This document shows, piece by piece, positions 36,943-45,507 of a stretch of 64,000 bases of DNA. Numbering within the stretch: position 1 is the first letter of the stretch; the number at the start of each line of letters is the position of its first letter. The DNA lies in the NCBI RefSeq assembly GCF_000422325.1, contig NZ_KE383818.1, positions 681,945 to 745,944 of the forward strand, in the 5' to 3' direction. A program made the position numbers and the translations under genes. The DNA is from Marinospirillum minutulum DSM 6287. GTDB lineage: Bacteria > Pseudomonadota > Gammaproteobacteria > Pseudomonadales > Halomonadaceae. Below the pieces are notes generated by a model that made no database searches, was not told where the DNA came from, and worked only from the letters and a program-made list of their open reading frames with translations.

Positions 36943-36983
36943 CTGCTAAACTCTACTTTTAATTTTCTACCAAGGCTACCCAA

Positions 36984-37532
36984 GTGTTTGAATTTATAAA
37001 AGCGGGCGGTTGGCTAATGCTGCCACTATTACTCAGCTCCATTCTTGCCCTAGCCATTATCCTAGAGCGCCTCTGGGTACTGCGTACTAACCGCATACTT
37101 CCCCAGGCTATACAGCGCATAGAACAAGCAGGCATAAGCCGCGCAAGCCAAGGTGCACAAAGAATTCGCGAAGCCATGCAAGCCGCTGGCGCTCATGAAG
37201 TTCACCAGCTAGAAAAACACCTTAGCCCACTGGGTACCATTGCCAGTATTACCCCCTTATTAGGTTTACTCGGTACAGTGGTTGGTATGATTGATGTTTT
37301 CCAACAGCTAGACTTAGCCGCAGGCAACGCCCAACAATTAGCGGGGGGGATTTCCCTAGCACTAATTACCACCGCCACAGGTTTAAGCATTGCCATACCC
37401 AGCGTTGTAATGCACCGCTACTTTATAAGAAGGGTAGGGGACTTAGTGGTTATTTTAGAAACCCAAGCCCAAAAAACACTAGACCAACTTGCACCAGGCA
37501 CAGAACTATGCAATTTAAGCGTCAATCCTTAG
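36984..37532 (+). CDS. exbB: MotA/TolQ/ExbB-family proton channel subunit
   Basis: 182 residues from GTG 36984, with AAGG 8 bases upstream. Three membrane helices: about 8-28, 90-110 (LGTIASITPLLGLLGTVVGMIDVF) and 125-150 (GISLALITTATGLSIAIPSVVMHRYF). ExbB and ExbD energise outer-membrane or envelope processes with proton motive force. The last eight codons and stop lie inside a 29-bp sequence that recurs at the start of exbD, 1.8 kb downstream. Before the cassette inserted, exbB and exbD would have overlapped by 25 bases. Confidence 0.9.
   Translation: MFEFIKAGGWLMLPLLLSSILALAIILERLWVLRTNRILPQAIQRIEQAGISRASQGAQRIREAMQAAGAHEVHQLEKHLSPLGTIASITPLLGLLGTVVGMIDVFQQLDLAAGNAQQLAGGISLALITTATGLSIAIPSVVMHRYFIRRVGDLVVILETQAQKTLDQLAPGTELCNLSVNP
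37504..37532 (+). repeat. 29-bp direct repeat, left copy, at the end of exbB
   Basis: Identical over all 29 bases to 39337-39365. It starts AACTATGCAATTTAAGC and ends with the exbB stop codon TAG. The bases just outside both copies differ. It marks the left end of the inserted AAA ATPase/DUF4276 cassette. Confidence 0.95.
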
Positions 37533-37553
37533 GCCGTGTTAACCTAGCTAATT

Positions 37554-38660
37554 ATGACTAATCTAAAAAACCACCTGAAGCGTGTTCAAGTAAATGGCTT
37601 TAAGTCTATCGCTGACTTAGATTTAAAAATGAACCCAATCAACATTCTTATTGGTGCCAATGGTTCAGGGAAATCCAACTTTATTTCTCTGTTTTCATTT
37701 TTACGGCACTTATCTGAAGGCAAGCTGCAAACCTATATTGAAAAAAATGGTTTTGCTAATACCTTTTTCCACTTTGGCGCTAAAAAAACAGAAGTTATAA
37801 GTCTAAAATTAGACGTGGGTGATAACGGATACCATGTTGACTTTGTTCATGGTGTGGCAAACGATACCTTAGTTTTTCAGCAAGAGTTTTGTACTTTTAC
37901 TGGCTCACTAAAAGCGTTTCAAATAAAAGGAAAACTGGGTGAAAGTGGTTTATTGCCAGACGGTGAAGCAGATAGCGTTCATGTAAGAAAATACACCCGA
38001 GAATATCTAAGTCAATGCCGTGTTTATCATTTTCACGACACCAGTCCAACAGCTGCATTCAAACAAGCACAAAAACTTAGTTTAAACACCTATCTACTGA
38101 ATGATGCTGCTAACTTAGGCCCATTTTTATACCTACTTAAGCAAAGTTACCCAGCCAACTATCAAGAAATACTTGCAGCTATACAAACTGTTGCACCATT
38201 TTTTCACGATTTCTACCTAGTGCCACAAGGGCAAAAAGGTGATGAATCAATATTATTGCGCTGGATGCACCGCGATCATGATACTCCATTCTCTGCTAAC
38301 CAGCTCTCAGATGGTACAGCCCGTTTTATCTGCTTAGCTACACTATTTTTACAGCCAGAAGAGTTAAGACCTAACACAATTGTTTTAGACGAACCTGAGC
38401 TTGGCTTACACCCAGCAGCATTAGAAGTGCTGGCAGAAATAATAGAGGTTACCGCTAAAAAAACACAGGTCATTTGTTCAACTCAGTCCGTTACTTTTGC
38501 TAACTTCTTTGAGCCAAAAAGTTTTATTGTAGTTGACCAAAAAAAGGGTGTATCCAAATTTGCTAGGCTTGAGAAAGATCAGTTACAAGAATGGTTAGAA
38601 GACTACGGTATGGGTGACTTATGGATGAAAAACCTAATTGGAGGGCGGCCAGAATGGTAA
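37554..38660 (+). CDS. SMC/RecF-like AAA ATPase (AAA_21 type), putative defence ATPase
   Basis: 368 residues. The N-terminus KRVQVNGFKSIADLDLKMNPINILIGANGSGKSNFI contains the SMC/RecF-type Walker A. The ABC-like signature is LSDGTARF and Walker B is TIVLDEPELGLHP, followed by a conserved STQSVTFANFF segment. ATPases of this kind pair with nuclease or effector partners in OLD/Gabija-like and PARIS-like systems. Its partner here is a DUF4276 gene overlapping by 7 bases. The gene lies inside the cassette splitting exbB and exbD. Substrate and trigger are unknown. Confidence 0.85.
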   Translation: MTNLKNHLKRVQVNGFKSIADLDLKMNPINILIGANGSGKSNFISLFSFLRHLSEGKLQTYIEKNGFANTFFHFGAKKTEVISLKLDVGDNGYHVDFVHGVANDTLVFQQEFCTFTGSLKAFQIKGKLGESGLLPDGEADSVHVRKYTREYLSQCRVYHFHDTSPTAAFKQAQKLSLNTYLLNDAANLGPFLYLLKQSYPANYQEILAAIQTVAPFFHDFYLVPQGQKGDESILLRWMHRDHDTPFSANQLSDGTARFICLATLFLQPEELRPNTIVLDEPELGLHPAALEVLAEIIEVTAKKTQVICSTQSVTFANFFEPKSFIVVDQKKGVSKFARLEKDQLQEWLEDYGMGDLWMKNLIGGRPEW

Positions 38661-39277
38661 GAATAGGCATTTCTGTTGAAGGTACAACCGAAGAACGCTT
38701 TGTGGAAATGGTTCTGTCGCCCTACCTAGTTCAAAAGCAAATTTATGTAACACCTATCTCAATGGGTGGTGACGTTAAGTTAGATAGAGTAAAAAGCGAG
38801 CTAAAAAAAATGGCTAATAGTTTTGACTATGTAACTACTTTTTATGATTTTTACGGTTTCAAAGGTAAGCTACAAGAAGATACAAAAGGCTCACTAGAAC
38901 AAAAAATGTTTAATCATGCACATAAAAGTATTCAAGCCAAGCTTGTGCCTTATGTGCAAATGTATGAGTTTGAAGGGCTACTTTTTACCAGTCCAACAGC
39001 AATGCACGCATCTCTTAATCAATTAAACTCAGATGCAGATGTTGAAAGCTGGGCTAGCGAAATATTAAGCCAGTTTGGACATGACCCAGAAAAAATAAAT
39101 GACTCACCACAAACTGCACCCTCTAAACGCTTAGAAAACAATACTAACTACCGAAAAACCACACATGGTCCTAATATCGCTAAACAAATTGGAATAGCGC
39201 AGCTAAGAGAAAAGTGTGAAGGATTTGATCAATGGTTAGATAGCTTAGAAGCACTAGAAAATAATCAGCACTTATAG
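38654..39277 (+). CDS. DUF4276 family protein, Toprim-like putative effector
   Basis: 207 residues from ATG 38654, with GGAGGGCGG upstream and overlapping the ATPase stop; the frame extends back to 38621 without a better start. The opening VRIGISVEGTTEERFVEMVLSPYL is the DUF4276 signature, with the Glu of VEGxTE in the position of the Toprim catalytic Glu, and FYDFYGFKG resembling the acidic D-x-D strand end. A nuclease role is inferred from OLD-like systems, in which an ATPase is paired with a Toprim domain. It has not been shown for this protein. Confidence 0.78.
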   Translation: MVRIGISVEGTTEERFVEMVLSPYLVQKQIYVTPISMGGDVKLDRVKSELKKMANSFDYVTTFYDFYGFKGKLQEDTKGSLEQKMFNHAHKSIQAKLVPYVQMYEFEGLLFTSPTAMHASLNQLNSDADVESWASEILSQFGHDPEKINDSPQTAPSKRLENNTNYRKTTHGPNIAKQIGIAQLREKCEGFDQWLDSLEALENNQHL

Positions 39278-39280
39278 ACT

Positions 39281-39315
39281 TGTCCGTGTTTCATCCGTGT
39301 AGTCCGTGGCTAAAA
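39281..39315. repeat. GTG-rich intergenic repeat, copy B
   Basis: Three GTG-containing units (TGTCCGTGTT, TCATCCGTGT, AGTCCGTGGC) followed by TAAAA. It is close kin to copy A at 34812 and more distantly to copy C at 47656. It lies just downstream of the DUF4276 gene, near the right end of the cassette. Confidence 0.65.
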
Positions 39316-39336
39316 GCTTTAACCCAGAGTACCAAC

Positions 39337-39365
39337 AACTATGCAATTTAAGCGTCAATCCTTAG
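39337..39365 (+). repeat. 29-bp direct repeat, right copy, at the start of exbD
   Basis: Identical to 37504-37532. Its 5th base begins the exbD ATG, so the right copy supplies the exbD start codon and first eight codons. Confidence 0.95.
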
Positions 39366-39739
39366 AGCCTGCCGATGTAAACATAACGCCACTTATCGAC
39401 GTGGTGTTTTTGCTATTAATCTTTTTTATGGTTAGCACCACCTTTCCCAACCAGCAAATCAGCCTAAACCTACCCACGGCAAGTACAGCAGAACCCCAGC
39501 GCGACCCTCTGCCGCAGGTTAGCGTGCTTAGTTTATTTGCCGATGGGCGTATCCTATTCAATGAACAAGAACAAACCAGCCTTAAAGCCCTAGAAGCCGA
39601 GCTAGCCCAACAACCAGCGCTAGAAGCCTTGTTAATTCAAGCTGAAAGTACCACCGAACACCAGCAGCTTGTTTCAGCGCTAGACTTAGCAAGACGGCTA
39701 GGAGTCGAAAAGGTTAGACTAGCCACCCAACCGCTATAA
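39341..39739 (+). CDS. exbD: ExbD/TolR-family energy transducer
   Basis: 132 residues. The membrane anchor with the proton-carrying Asp is visible: ADVNITPLIDVVFLLLIFFMVSTTF (helix about 15-38), followed by a periplasmic domain. It works with ExbB. The coding sequence is complete but its original translational coupling to exbB has been removed by the cassette. The sequence before the present ATG (CCAGAGTACCAACAACT) has no good ribosome-binding site. Followed by msbA after 28 bases. Confidence 0.92.
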   Translation: MQFKRQSLEPADVNITPLIDVVFLLLIFFMVSTTFPNQQISLNLPTASTAEPQRDPLPQVSVLSLFADGRILFNEQEQTSLKALEAELAQQPALEALLIQAESTTEHQQLVSALDLARRLGVEKVRLATQPL

Positions 39740-39767
39740 ATTCAGCAACAGACAATAAGAGATACCA

Positions 39768-41534
39768 GTGAACCAACCAACCAGCAAAACACCAGCCAAG
39801 GGCATACAAGCTTACTTACGTTTATTAGCCTACGTTCGCCTCTATTGGGGTGCATTTATTCTTAGTGTTATTGGTTACGCAATTTACGCTGGCTCCAGCA
39901 CCGCCTTTGCTCAGGTAATGAAGCTGCTAATCGATTCCATACAAGAAGGCATGAATGAAAAGCGCCTATTTTTTCCCTTATTAGTGGTAGGAATATTTGT
40001 TTTACGAGGGGTAGGTACTTTTTTAGGCACTTATTTTATGAGCTATGTCGCCAGACAACTAGTGCACTACCTAAGGCTAGATTTATTCAAACGCTTTTTA
40101 GTTTTACCCGCCCGCTTTTACGACCAGCATTCCACCGGTCATCTAGTTTCACGCCTCACCTTTAATGTAGAACAAGTCACTGGCGCAGCCACCAATGCGG
40201 TTACCGTGCTACTAAGGGAAGGGCTTTTAGTTATTGGTTTAATGGGCTATTTATTATGGGTGAACTGGAAGCTAGCCCTGGTTTTTGTTGCGGTTTCGCC
40301 CATCATCGGTTTAGTGGTTAGCTACGCTAGCAAACGTTTTCGTAAAATAAGCCACCGCATACAAAACTCCATGGGCGATGTAACCCACGTTGCCTCAGAA
40401 ACCCTACAAGGCTACCGAGTAGTGCGTAGCTTTGGCGGCAAAGATTTTGAGTTTCAACGCTTTGTAAAAGCCAGCCAATACAACCGCACCCAAGCCATGA
40501 AAATGGCACTCACCAAAGCCATTAGCACCCCAGTAGTGCAAACAATCGTTGCCCTAGCCTTGGGTATTTTAGTTTGGTTAGCCCTATCGCCAAATTTAAT
40601 GGGCGAAATGACCCCAGGTGAATTTATTGCCTTTCTAACCGCCGCCTCTTTAATGGCCAAACCCCTGCGCCAACTCACCGAAATTAACAACACCATTCAA
40701 CAAGGCCTAGCTGCCGCGATGGATGTGTTTAACTACCTAGATGCGCCAGAAGAAGAAGACCAAGGCACCAAAACCCTTGAACGTACCAAAGGAGAAGTTA
40801 GCTTTAACAAGGTTAGCTTTCGCTATAGTGAAGACTCACCCCTAGCGCTAAATAAAATAAACTTCACAGCCCAAGCGGGTGAAATGATTGCGCTGGTAGG
40901 CCGTTCAGGGGGTGGTAAATCAACCCTAGCCAGCCTAATTCCACGTTTTTACAACGCTACCGAAGGGGAAGTGCTGCTAGATGGAATTCCCATAACAGAA
41001 CTCACCCTAGCCAGCCTGCGCGAACAAATTGCCCTAGTAACCCAGCAGGTAACCCTTTTTAACGACACCCTAGCCGCAAATATCGCCTATGGCATAAAAA
41101 ACCCCAACCCCCAAGCCATAGAAGCCGCTGCAAAAGCCGCCTATGTAATGGATTTTGCAGAAAAACTACCCCAAGGTTTAAATACCCTAGTGGGTGATAA
41201 CGGTGTACTTTTTTCTGGTGGTCAGCGCCAAAGAATTGCCATAGCCCGAGCAATAATGAAAGACGCACCCATTTTAATTTTAGATGAAGCCACTTCAGCC
41301 CTAGATACCGAATCAGAACGCTATATTCAGCAAGCTTTGCAAGAAGTAACCAAAAATCGCACCACCTTTGTAATCGCACACCGCCTTTCAACCATAGAAC
41401 AGGCCGACCGCATTCTAGTGATTGATAAAGGTGAAATAGTTGAAGAGGGCAGTCATCAAGCGCTATTAGCTAAAAACGGTGCCTATGCACAATTACACCA
41501 AATGCAATTTCATGAACAGGTCACTAATCTGTAA
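39768..41534 (+). CDS. msbA: Lipid A export ABC transporter/permease
   Basis: 588 residues from GTG 39768, with an AAGAGA site upstream. Six membrane helices in residues about 20-310, then the ATPase domain with Walker A GRSGGGKST, signature FSGGQRQRIAIARAI and Walker B ILILDEATSALD. MsbA flips core-lipid A across the inner membrane. Its stop overlaps lpxK by one base (TAATG), the usual msbA-lpxK pair. Confidence 0.95.
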   Translation: MNQPTSKTPAKGIQAYLRLLAYVRLYWGAFILSVIGYAIYAGSSTAFAQVMKLLIDSIQEGMNEKRLFFPLLVVGIFVLRGVGTFLGTYFMSYVARQLVHYLRLDLFKRFLVLPARFYDQHSTGHLVSRLTFNVEQVTGAATNAVTVLLREGLLVIGLMGYLLWVNWKLALVFVAVSPIIGLVVSYASKRFRKISHRIQNSMGDVTHVASETLQGYRVVRSFGGKDFEFQRFVKASQYNRTQAMKMALTKAISTPVVQTIVALALGILVWLALSPNLMGEMTPGEFIAFLTAASLMAKPLRQLTEINNTIQQGLAAAMDVFNYLDAPEEEDQGTKTLERTKGEVSFNKVSFRYSEDSPLALNKINFTAQAGEMIALVGRSGGGKSTLASLIPRFYNATEGEVLLDGIPITELTLASLREQIALVTQQVTLFNDTLAANIAYGIKNPNPQAIEAAAKAAYVMDFAEKLPQGLNTLVGDNGVLFSGGQRQRIAIARAIMKDAPILILDEATSALDTESERYIQQALQEVTKNRTTFVIAHRLSTIEQADRILVIDKGEIVEEGSHQALLAKNGAYAQLHQMQFHEQVTNL

Positions 41535-42583
41535 TGAACAAACTACAAGCCTGGGTAGAAAAACATTGGTATGCCACTGAACCCGGTGGCTTAAAATGGT
41601 TATTACCCTTAGAAAAACTCTACCTAAAGCTTTTTAATCGCCACCAACAAGCCTACAAAAGCGGTAAAAAAACCAGCCATCATCCAGGTGTGCCAGTCAT
41701 AATAGTGGGCAATATTCATGTAGGCGGTAGCGGCAAATCCCCCCTAGTTGCTGCCCTAGCTAAACACTTTGCTGGCCTAGGTTATAAGCCGGGCATTGTT
41801 AGCAGAGGTTATGGCGGCAAAGCCAAACACTACCCACAGCGAGTTACCAGCTATAGCAACCCTAAAGAAGTTGGGGACGAACCCCTAATGCTAGCCCAGC
41901 AAACCAAACTGCCCCTAGCAGTAGACCCTAACCGAGCCACCGCCGCTAATTTATTAGTAAAAGAAGAAGGTTGCGATTTAATTATTGCCGACGATGGGCT
42001 GCAACACCTAGGTTTAGCTAGAGATATAGAGCTAGTCGTAATTGATGGTGCTAGAGGCATGGGTAATGGTCATTGCCTACCTGTTGGGCCATTACGTGAA
42101 CCACGTCACAGATTAAGTGAAGTAGATTGGGTAGTTTGCCAAACCCAAACCTTGCCACTGAATTTACCACTAAAAAATACCCAGCAAAGTTACACCTTAG
42201 AATTTTCAGGCTGGCGCAGGGGCGACGGTCACTGGCAAAAAGACTGCCCCTTTAAAGCAGGTGAAGCCATTAACGCCCTAGCAGCCATAGGTAACCCACA
42301 AAGGTTTTTTAAACAGCTAGAAGAACTGAACCTAAAAGTAACCGGCTACCCCCTAGCAGACCATGCAGAGCTAAACCAACAGCATTTAACCGCTTTCGAC
42401 CAAAAGCCACTAGTCATGACCGCCAAAGATGCCGTAAAGTTACAAGAATGGATGAACGAAAAGCACTGGATAGCAGAAGTAACCGCAAATTTGCACCCAG
42501 AATTTCTCTGCCAGTTACAAGAAGAAGTTGCAGATATTTACAAAAGTTATGTAAACTCAACTGGCAGTACACATAAAAAATAA
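41534..42583 (+). CDS. lpxK: Tetraacyldisaccharide 4'-kinase
   Basis: 349 residues. The N-terminal hydrophobic segment and the P-loop GNIHVGGSGKSP are typical, followed by RGYGGKAKHYP and ADDGLQHLGLARDIELVV. LpxK phosphorylates the lipid A precursor at the 4' position on the inner face of the inner membrane. Translationally coupled to msbA. Confidence 0.95.
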   Translation: MNKLQAWVEKHWYATEPGGLKWLLPLEKLYLKLFNRHQQAYKSGKKTSHHPGVPVIIVGNIHVGGSGKSPLVAALAKHFAGLGYKPGIVSRGYGGKAKHYPQRVTSYSNPKEVGDEPLMLAQQTKLPLAVDPNRATAANLLVKEEGCDLIIADDGLQHLGLARDIELVVIDGARGMGNGHCLPVGPLREPRHRLSEVDWVVCQTQTLPLNLPLKNTQQSYTLEFSGWRRGDGHWQKDCPFKAGEAINALAAIGNPQRFFKQLEELNLKVTGYPLADHAELNQQHLTAFDQKPLVMTAKDAVKLQEWMNEKHWIAEVTANLHPEFLCQLQEEVADIYKSYVNSTGSTHKK

Positions 42584-42606
42584 CAGGCTACCGCCGAGGA
42601 ACTACC

Positions 42607-44253
42607 ATGAAAAACCTACTTAAACCCAGCCGCCTTGCCCTAGCGGTAGCAGCAATAGCGCTACCCTTAACTGCTACAGCTAACCAATCACTTAACGCTG
42701 CAGGCTACTCAGGCACTATTGGTGGCGTAATAAATGAAGGCAGCGTTCATTCCAGCAGCTTTAACCCAGCCGGTAACAACCTATTAGTTAATAAAACCGA
42801 CAAATTTCGTTTTGGCTATTTAGGTAACCTAGGTGGTTACTTTGAAATTGGTGAATCAGACGACCTAGATAAAAAAGTTGATGGTTTGGTTGATGATATG
42901 GATGCAGTTGACAGCTTTTCAAATCAAAGCTCTAAAAACCACCTGGCCGCACGCTACCCAACGATTAATGCTAATTCACCAACCGCCGAAGCCGACTATT
43001 ACGAAGCCATAGCCAAAAAAGCCAACACGGAAATTATTGCCGACCTAGAAAAAGGCGGGCAATTTAGAGCGGGTGGGCAACTGCAAGTACCACTAACGCC
43101 CTTCTTAATTCGTAGCAATTCAGCACGTGGTACTTTTAGTATTAATGCTGCTGCCAGTACTCAAATAAAAGGTGCTTTCCTGAGCGGTCCTTTAGGAGTT
43201 AAAACAACTTTTAAAACGACTAATAATCAAGACCTAGGCTCATTAGACATCGATTTAGTCAAGGCAGCAGGTGCATATAAAGATATTGAAACGATTGTAG
43301 ATGGTAGCGATACAACAGCAAACAAAATTGCAGACATAAAGGCAAAGCTACTAGCTAGTGGCATTTTGACTGAACAAAATAAAACAGTAATTGAAGACCT
43401 ACAAAACAACCCAACAAAGCTTAACTCTATAGACACTAGTAAAACAGAGTCGACTATTACTACTGACTCAGGCCTAGACATTAAAGCTGCAGTTGTTACG
43501 CACTTAGGCTTTGGTTATGGCACTAACCTAACCAACTGGTTAGAGCTAAATGATAAACACGGTCAGTTAGAAGCAGGTGTGCGTTTAAATATCTACAATG
43601 TAGAAGCGGGGCGTAACTTTGTTTCACTGCAAGCAGAAGCTAATGATAACAATGAAGATAGTGATACAAGTGACAAGCTTACCGAAGATTTCTTAGACAA
43701 TACAACAACCACGACAGGTGTAGGTCTAGACTTAGGCTTCTTATGGCACAGTGATAACTACCAAGCAGGTATCACCTTCTACAACCTAAATGAACCCAGC
43801 TTTGACTACCCAGACCTAAATACCTACCTAAGTAAAACCGATGGTACACTAACCGCACTACAGGGTTTAGAAGCCGCAGGCAAAACTAAAGTAGCTGACT
43901 CAGTAAAACTAACCCGCCATGCTGTAATAGAAGGCGCTTATTACACAGATAACCGCAACTGGATGATTCAAGGTGCTTACACCCTAGGCACAGCCACCAA
44001 CTTTGTGGGTGATGAATTCCAAAACCTACACCTTTCAGCTGGCTACTACCCTAAGTCTGCTTGGTTACCAGGTTTGCGTTTTGGTTATAGCCAAAACATG
44101 AAAGGTGCTGAATTAAGCAAAATACACGCAGGCGCTACTTTGTTTGGTATCATGCACCTCGATGTTGCGGTATCACCTGATACATCAAGCTTTGATGACT
44201 CAGACTACCCACGCTATGTAGCTTTCAGCCTAGGCTTTGAAGAAAAGTTCTAA
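42607..44253 (+). CDS. TraF_2-like outer-membrane protein
   Basis: 548 residues. A signal peptide (MKNLLKPSRLALAVAAIAL, cleavage near TATA-NQ) precedes a sequence with many alternating hydrophobic strands (SAGYYPKSAWLPGLRFGYSQNM, ISLGFEEKF-like ending AFSLGFEEKF) that suggests a beta-barrel. The SSFNPAGNNLLV segment and overall length match the conjugal-transfer-TraF-like family PF13729, which in many chromosomes is unrelated to conjugation. Function is unknown. No tra genes are near. It is followed by a strong terminator. Confidence 0.6.
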   Translation: MKNLLKPSRLALAVAAIALPLTATANQSLNAAGYSGTIGGVINEGSVHSSSFNPAGNNLLVNKTDKFRFGYLGNLGGYFEIGESDDLDKKVDGLVDDMDAVDSFSNQSSKNHLAARYPTINANSPTAEADYYEAIAKKANTEIIADLEKGGQFRAGGQLQVPLTPFLIRSNSARGTFSINAAASTQIKGAFLSGPLGVKTTFKTTNNQDLGSLDIDLVKAAGAYKDIETIVDGSDTTANKIADIKAKLLASGILTEQNKTVIEDLQNNPTKLNSIDTSKTESTITTDSGLDIKAAVVTHLGFGYGTNLTNWLELNDKHGQLEAGVRLNIYNVEAGRNFVSLQAEANDNNEDSDTSDKLTEDFLDNTTTTTGVGLDLGFLWHSDNYQAGITFYNLNEPSFDYPDLNTYLSKTDGTLTALQGLEAAGKTKVADSVKLTRHAVIEGAYYTDNRNWMIQGAYTLGTATNFVGDEFQNLHLSAGYYPKSAWLPGLRFGYSQNMKGAELSKIHAGATLFGIMHLDVAVSPDTSSFDDSDYPRYVAFSLGFEEKF

Positions 44254-44280
44254 GCTAAGCGTTTTACACTAGGAAAACTA

Positions 44281-44309
44281 GAGCACACAACTAAAGTGTG
44301 CTCTTTTTT
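44281..44309 (+). terminator. Rho-independent terminator after the TraF_2-like gene
   Basis: Perfect 8-bp stem GAGCACAC (44281-44288) / GTGTGCTC (44296-44303), 7-base loop, then six T. Confidence 0.93.
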
Positions 44310-44341
44310 GTAAAAGTAATTGTCTAGGTACAGCAACCTTT

Positions 44342-45157
44342 ATGAACACCCCGCAAATTCGTGATGCACAATTCCAACAGCACCAACACTATGATGATGA
44401 AATCTCCTTGGTCGACCTAGCCAAAACCCTAATAAAACGCCGCTGGTGGGTTATAGGTACAGGTTTTGTAGTAGTAGCCCTAGCCCTAGCTTTTGCCTTA
44501 GTTAACCGAACTGGCCCAGCTTATAACTACATAAGTATTTATGAACTAGCAGAAAAAAACTCAGCAGAAAAGCTAGAAACCACTAGCAGTGTGTTAGAAA
44601 AAATTAACAGCATGCATTGGCCTAGTTATCGCCGCAACTATATGCAAGAAAAAGGACTAAAAGGTTTTGGTGAACTACCTTTTACATTCGAAGTAACTAA
44701 CCCAACTGGTACTAACCTTATTCTTTTAAAATCAGTTGTATTAGAAGCTGAAAAAAATGAAGCCAAACAGCTACATCAAGCACTTTTAAATGAAGTGATA
44801 GCAGACCAAGATGCAGCATTTAAGCGTGAAACAACTAAGTTAACTAAGCAAATAACCCTAATTAAAAGCTTGTTAGAAGACTTAGCTAAAAACAGCAATC
44901 AATCTACAGCGCAAGAACAGCAGATAGCTACCCAAACACAAAGGCTGTTTGAATTAGAAGATGCGCTTATTGAATTAAAAGAAGGCAAGCTAATTCAGCT
45001 TTCAGCACAAGATGAAAGAGCAAAACTTAAAAAGCTAAGCGGCTCACTGGTATTGGCTTTAGGTATAGTGCTAGGTGGAATATTAGGTATTATGGCAGCC
45101 TTTTTTGCAGAGTTTGCCAGCCAGGTTCGTAAAAGCCTTCAAGAAGAAACAGAATAA
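44342..45157 (+). CDS. Wzz-like polysaccharide chain-length determinant
   Basis: 271 residues. Two terminal membrane helices frame a periplasmic coiled region: helix 1 at about 33-54 (RWWVIGTGFVVVALALAFAL) preceded by EISLVDLAKTLIKR, the usual Wzz start, and helix 2 at about 232-256 (LVLALGIVLGGILGIMAAFFAEF). It is shorter than O-antigen Wzz proteins (about 325-370 aa) and the periplasmic part is not strongly conserved. It likely sets O-chain length with the Wzy polymerase. It lies directly upstream of the first ops element, the standard place. Confidence 0.78.
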   Translation: MNTPQIRDAQFQQHQHYDDEISLVDLAKTLIKRRWWVIGTGFVVVALALAFALVNRTGPAYNYISIYELAEKNSAEKLETTSSVLEKINSMHWPSYRRNYMQEKGLKGFGELPFTFEVTNPTGTNLILLKSVVLEAEKNEAKQLHQALLNEVIADQDAAFKRETTKLTKQITLIKSLLEDLAKNSNQSTAQEQQIATQTQRLFELEDALIELKEGKLIQLSAQDERAKLKKLSGSLVLALGIVLGGILGIMAAFFAEFASQVRKSLQEETE

Positions 45158-45194
45158 CTATTACCACCAAGCATTATTAAAAATCTAAGCAACA

Positions 45195-45228
45195 CCGCCC
45201 CGAGGACTGGCCTAAAACCTCCGGGCGG
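45195..45228 (+). other. Hairpin overlapping the first ops element
   Basis: CCGCCCCGAGG (45195-45205) pairs with CCTCCGGGCGG (45218-45228) with one mismatch around a 12-base loop. The right arm includes the first bases of the ops motif, so the structure and RfaH recruitment would compete or cooperate. No T-run follows. Confidence 0.55.
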
Positions 45229-45235
45229 TAGCGTG
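45224..45235 (+). promoter_or_regulatory. First ops/JUMPstart core (RfaH recruitment site)
   Basis: GGCGGTAGCGTG, exact match to the ops core known from O-antigen and capsule operons. It lies between the Wzz-like gene and a truncated rfbB. A second identical core is at 47611-47622. Confidence 0.88.
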
Positions 45236-45251
45236 TCTAATTTGTGATTAA

Positions 45252-45437
<186 letters not shown>

Positions 45438-45507
45438 TTTTTGTTAGACTGCTTGTATGTATTGTGCTTAAGTCATTTGTACAAGACTAATTATTTAGGA
45501 GGGGGCA

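Larger units (their letters stand above)
37533..39365 (+). mobile_element. 1.83-kb inserted defence-like cassette between exbB and exbD
   Basis: The interval comprises two genes (AAA ATPase, DUF4276), a GTG-rich repeat and one copy of the 29-bp direct repeat. Removing it restores a continuous exbB-exbD junction with a 25-base gene overlap. No transposase, integrase or terminal inverted repeat is visible inside. The insertion mechanism is therefore unknown; it may be a passenger element mobilised in trans or a recombination product. Confidence 0.75.

Noticed and set aside
37533-39365. Possibility that the exbB/exbD insertion is an insertion sequence or integron cassette
   Set aside because: No transposase or integrase, no terminal inverted repeats, and no attC-like structure; the 29-bp duplication is longer than usual IS target duplications.
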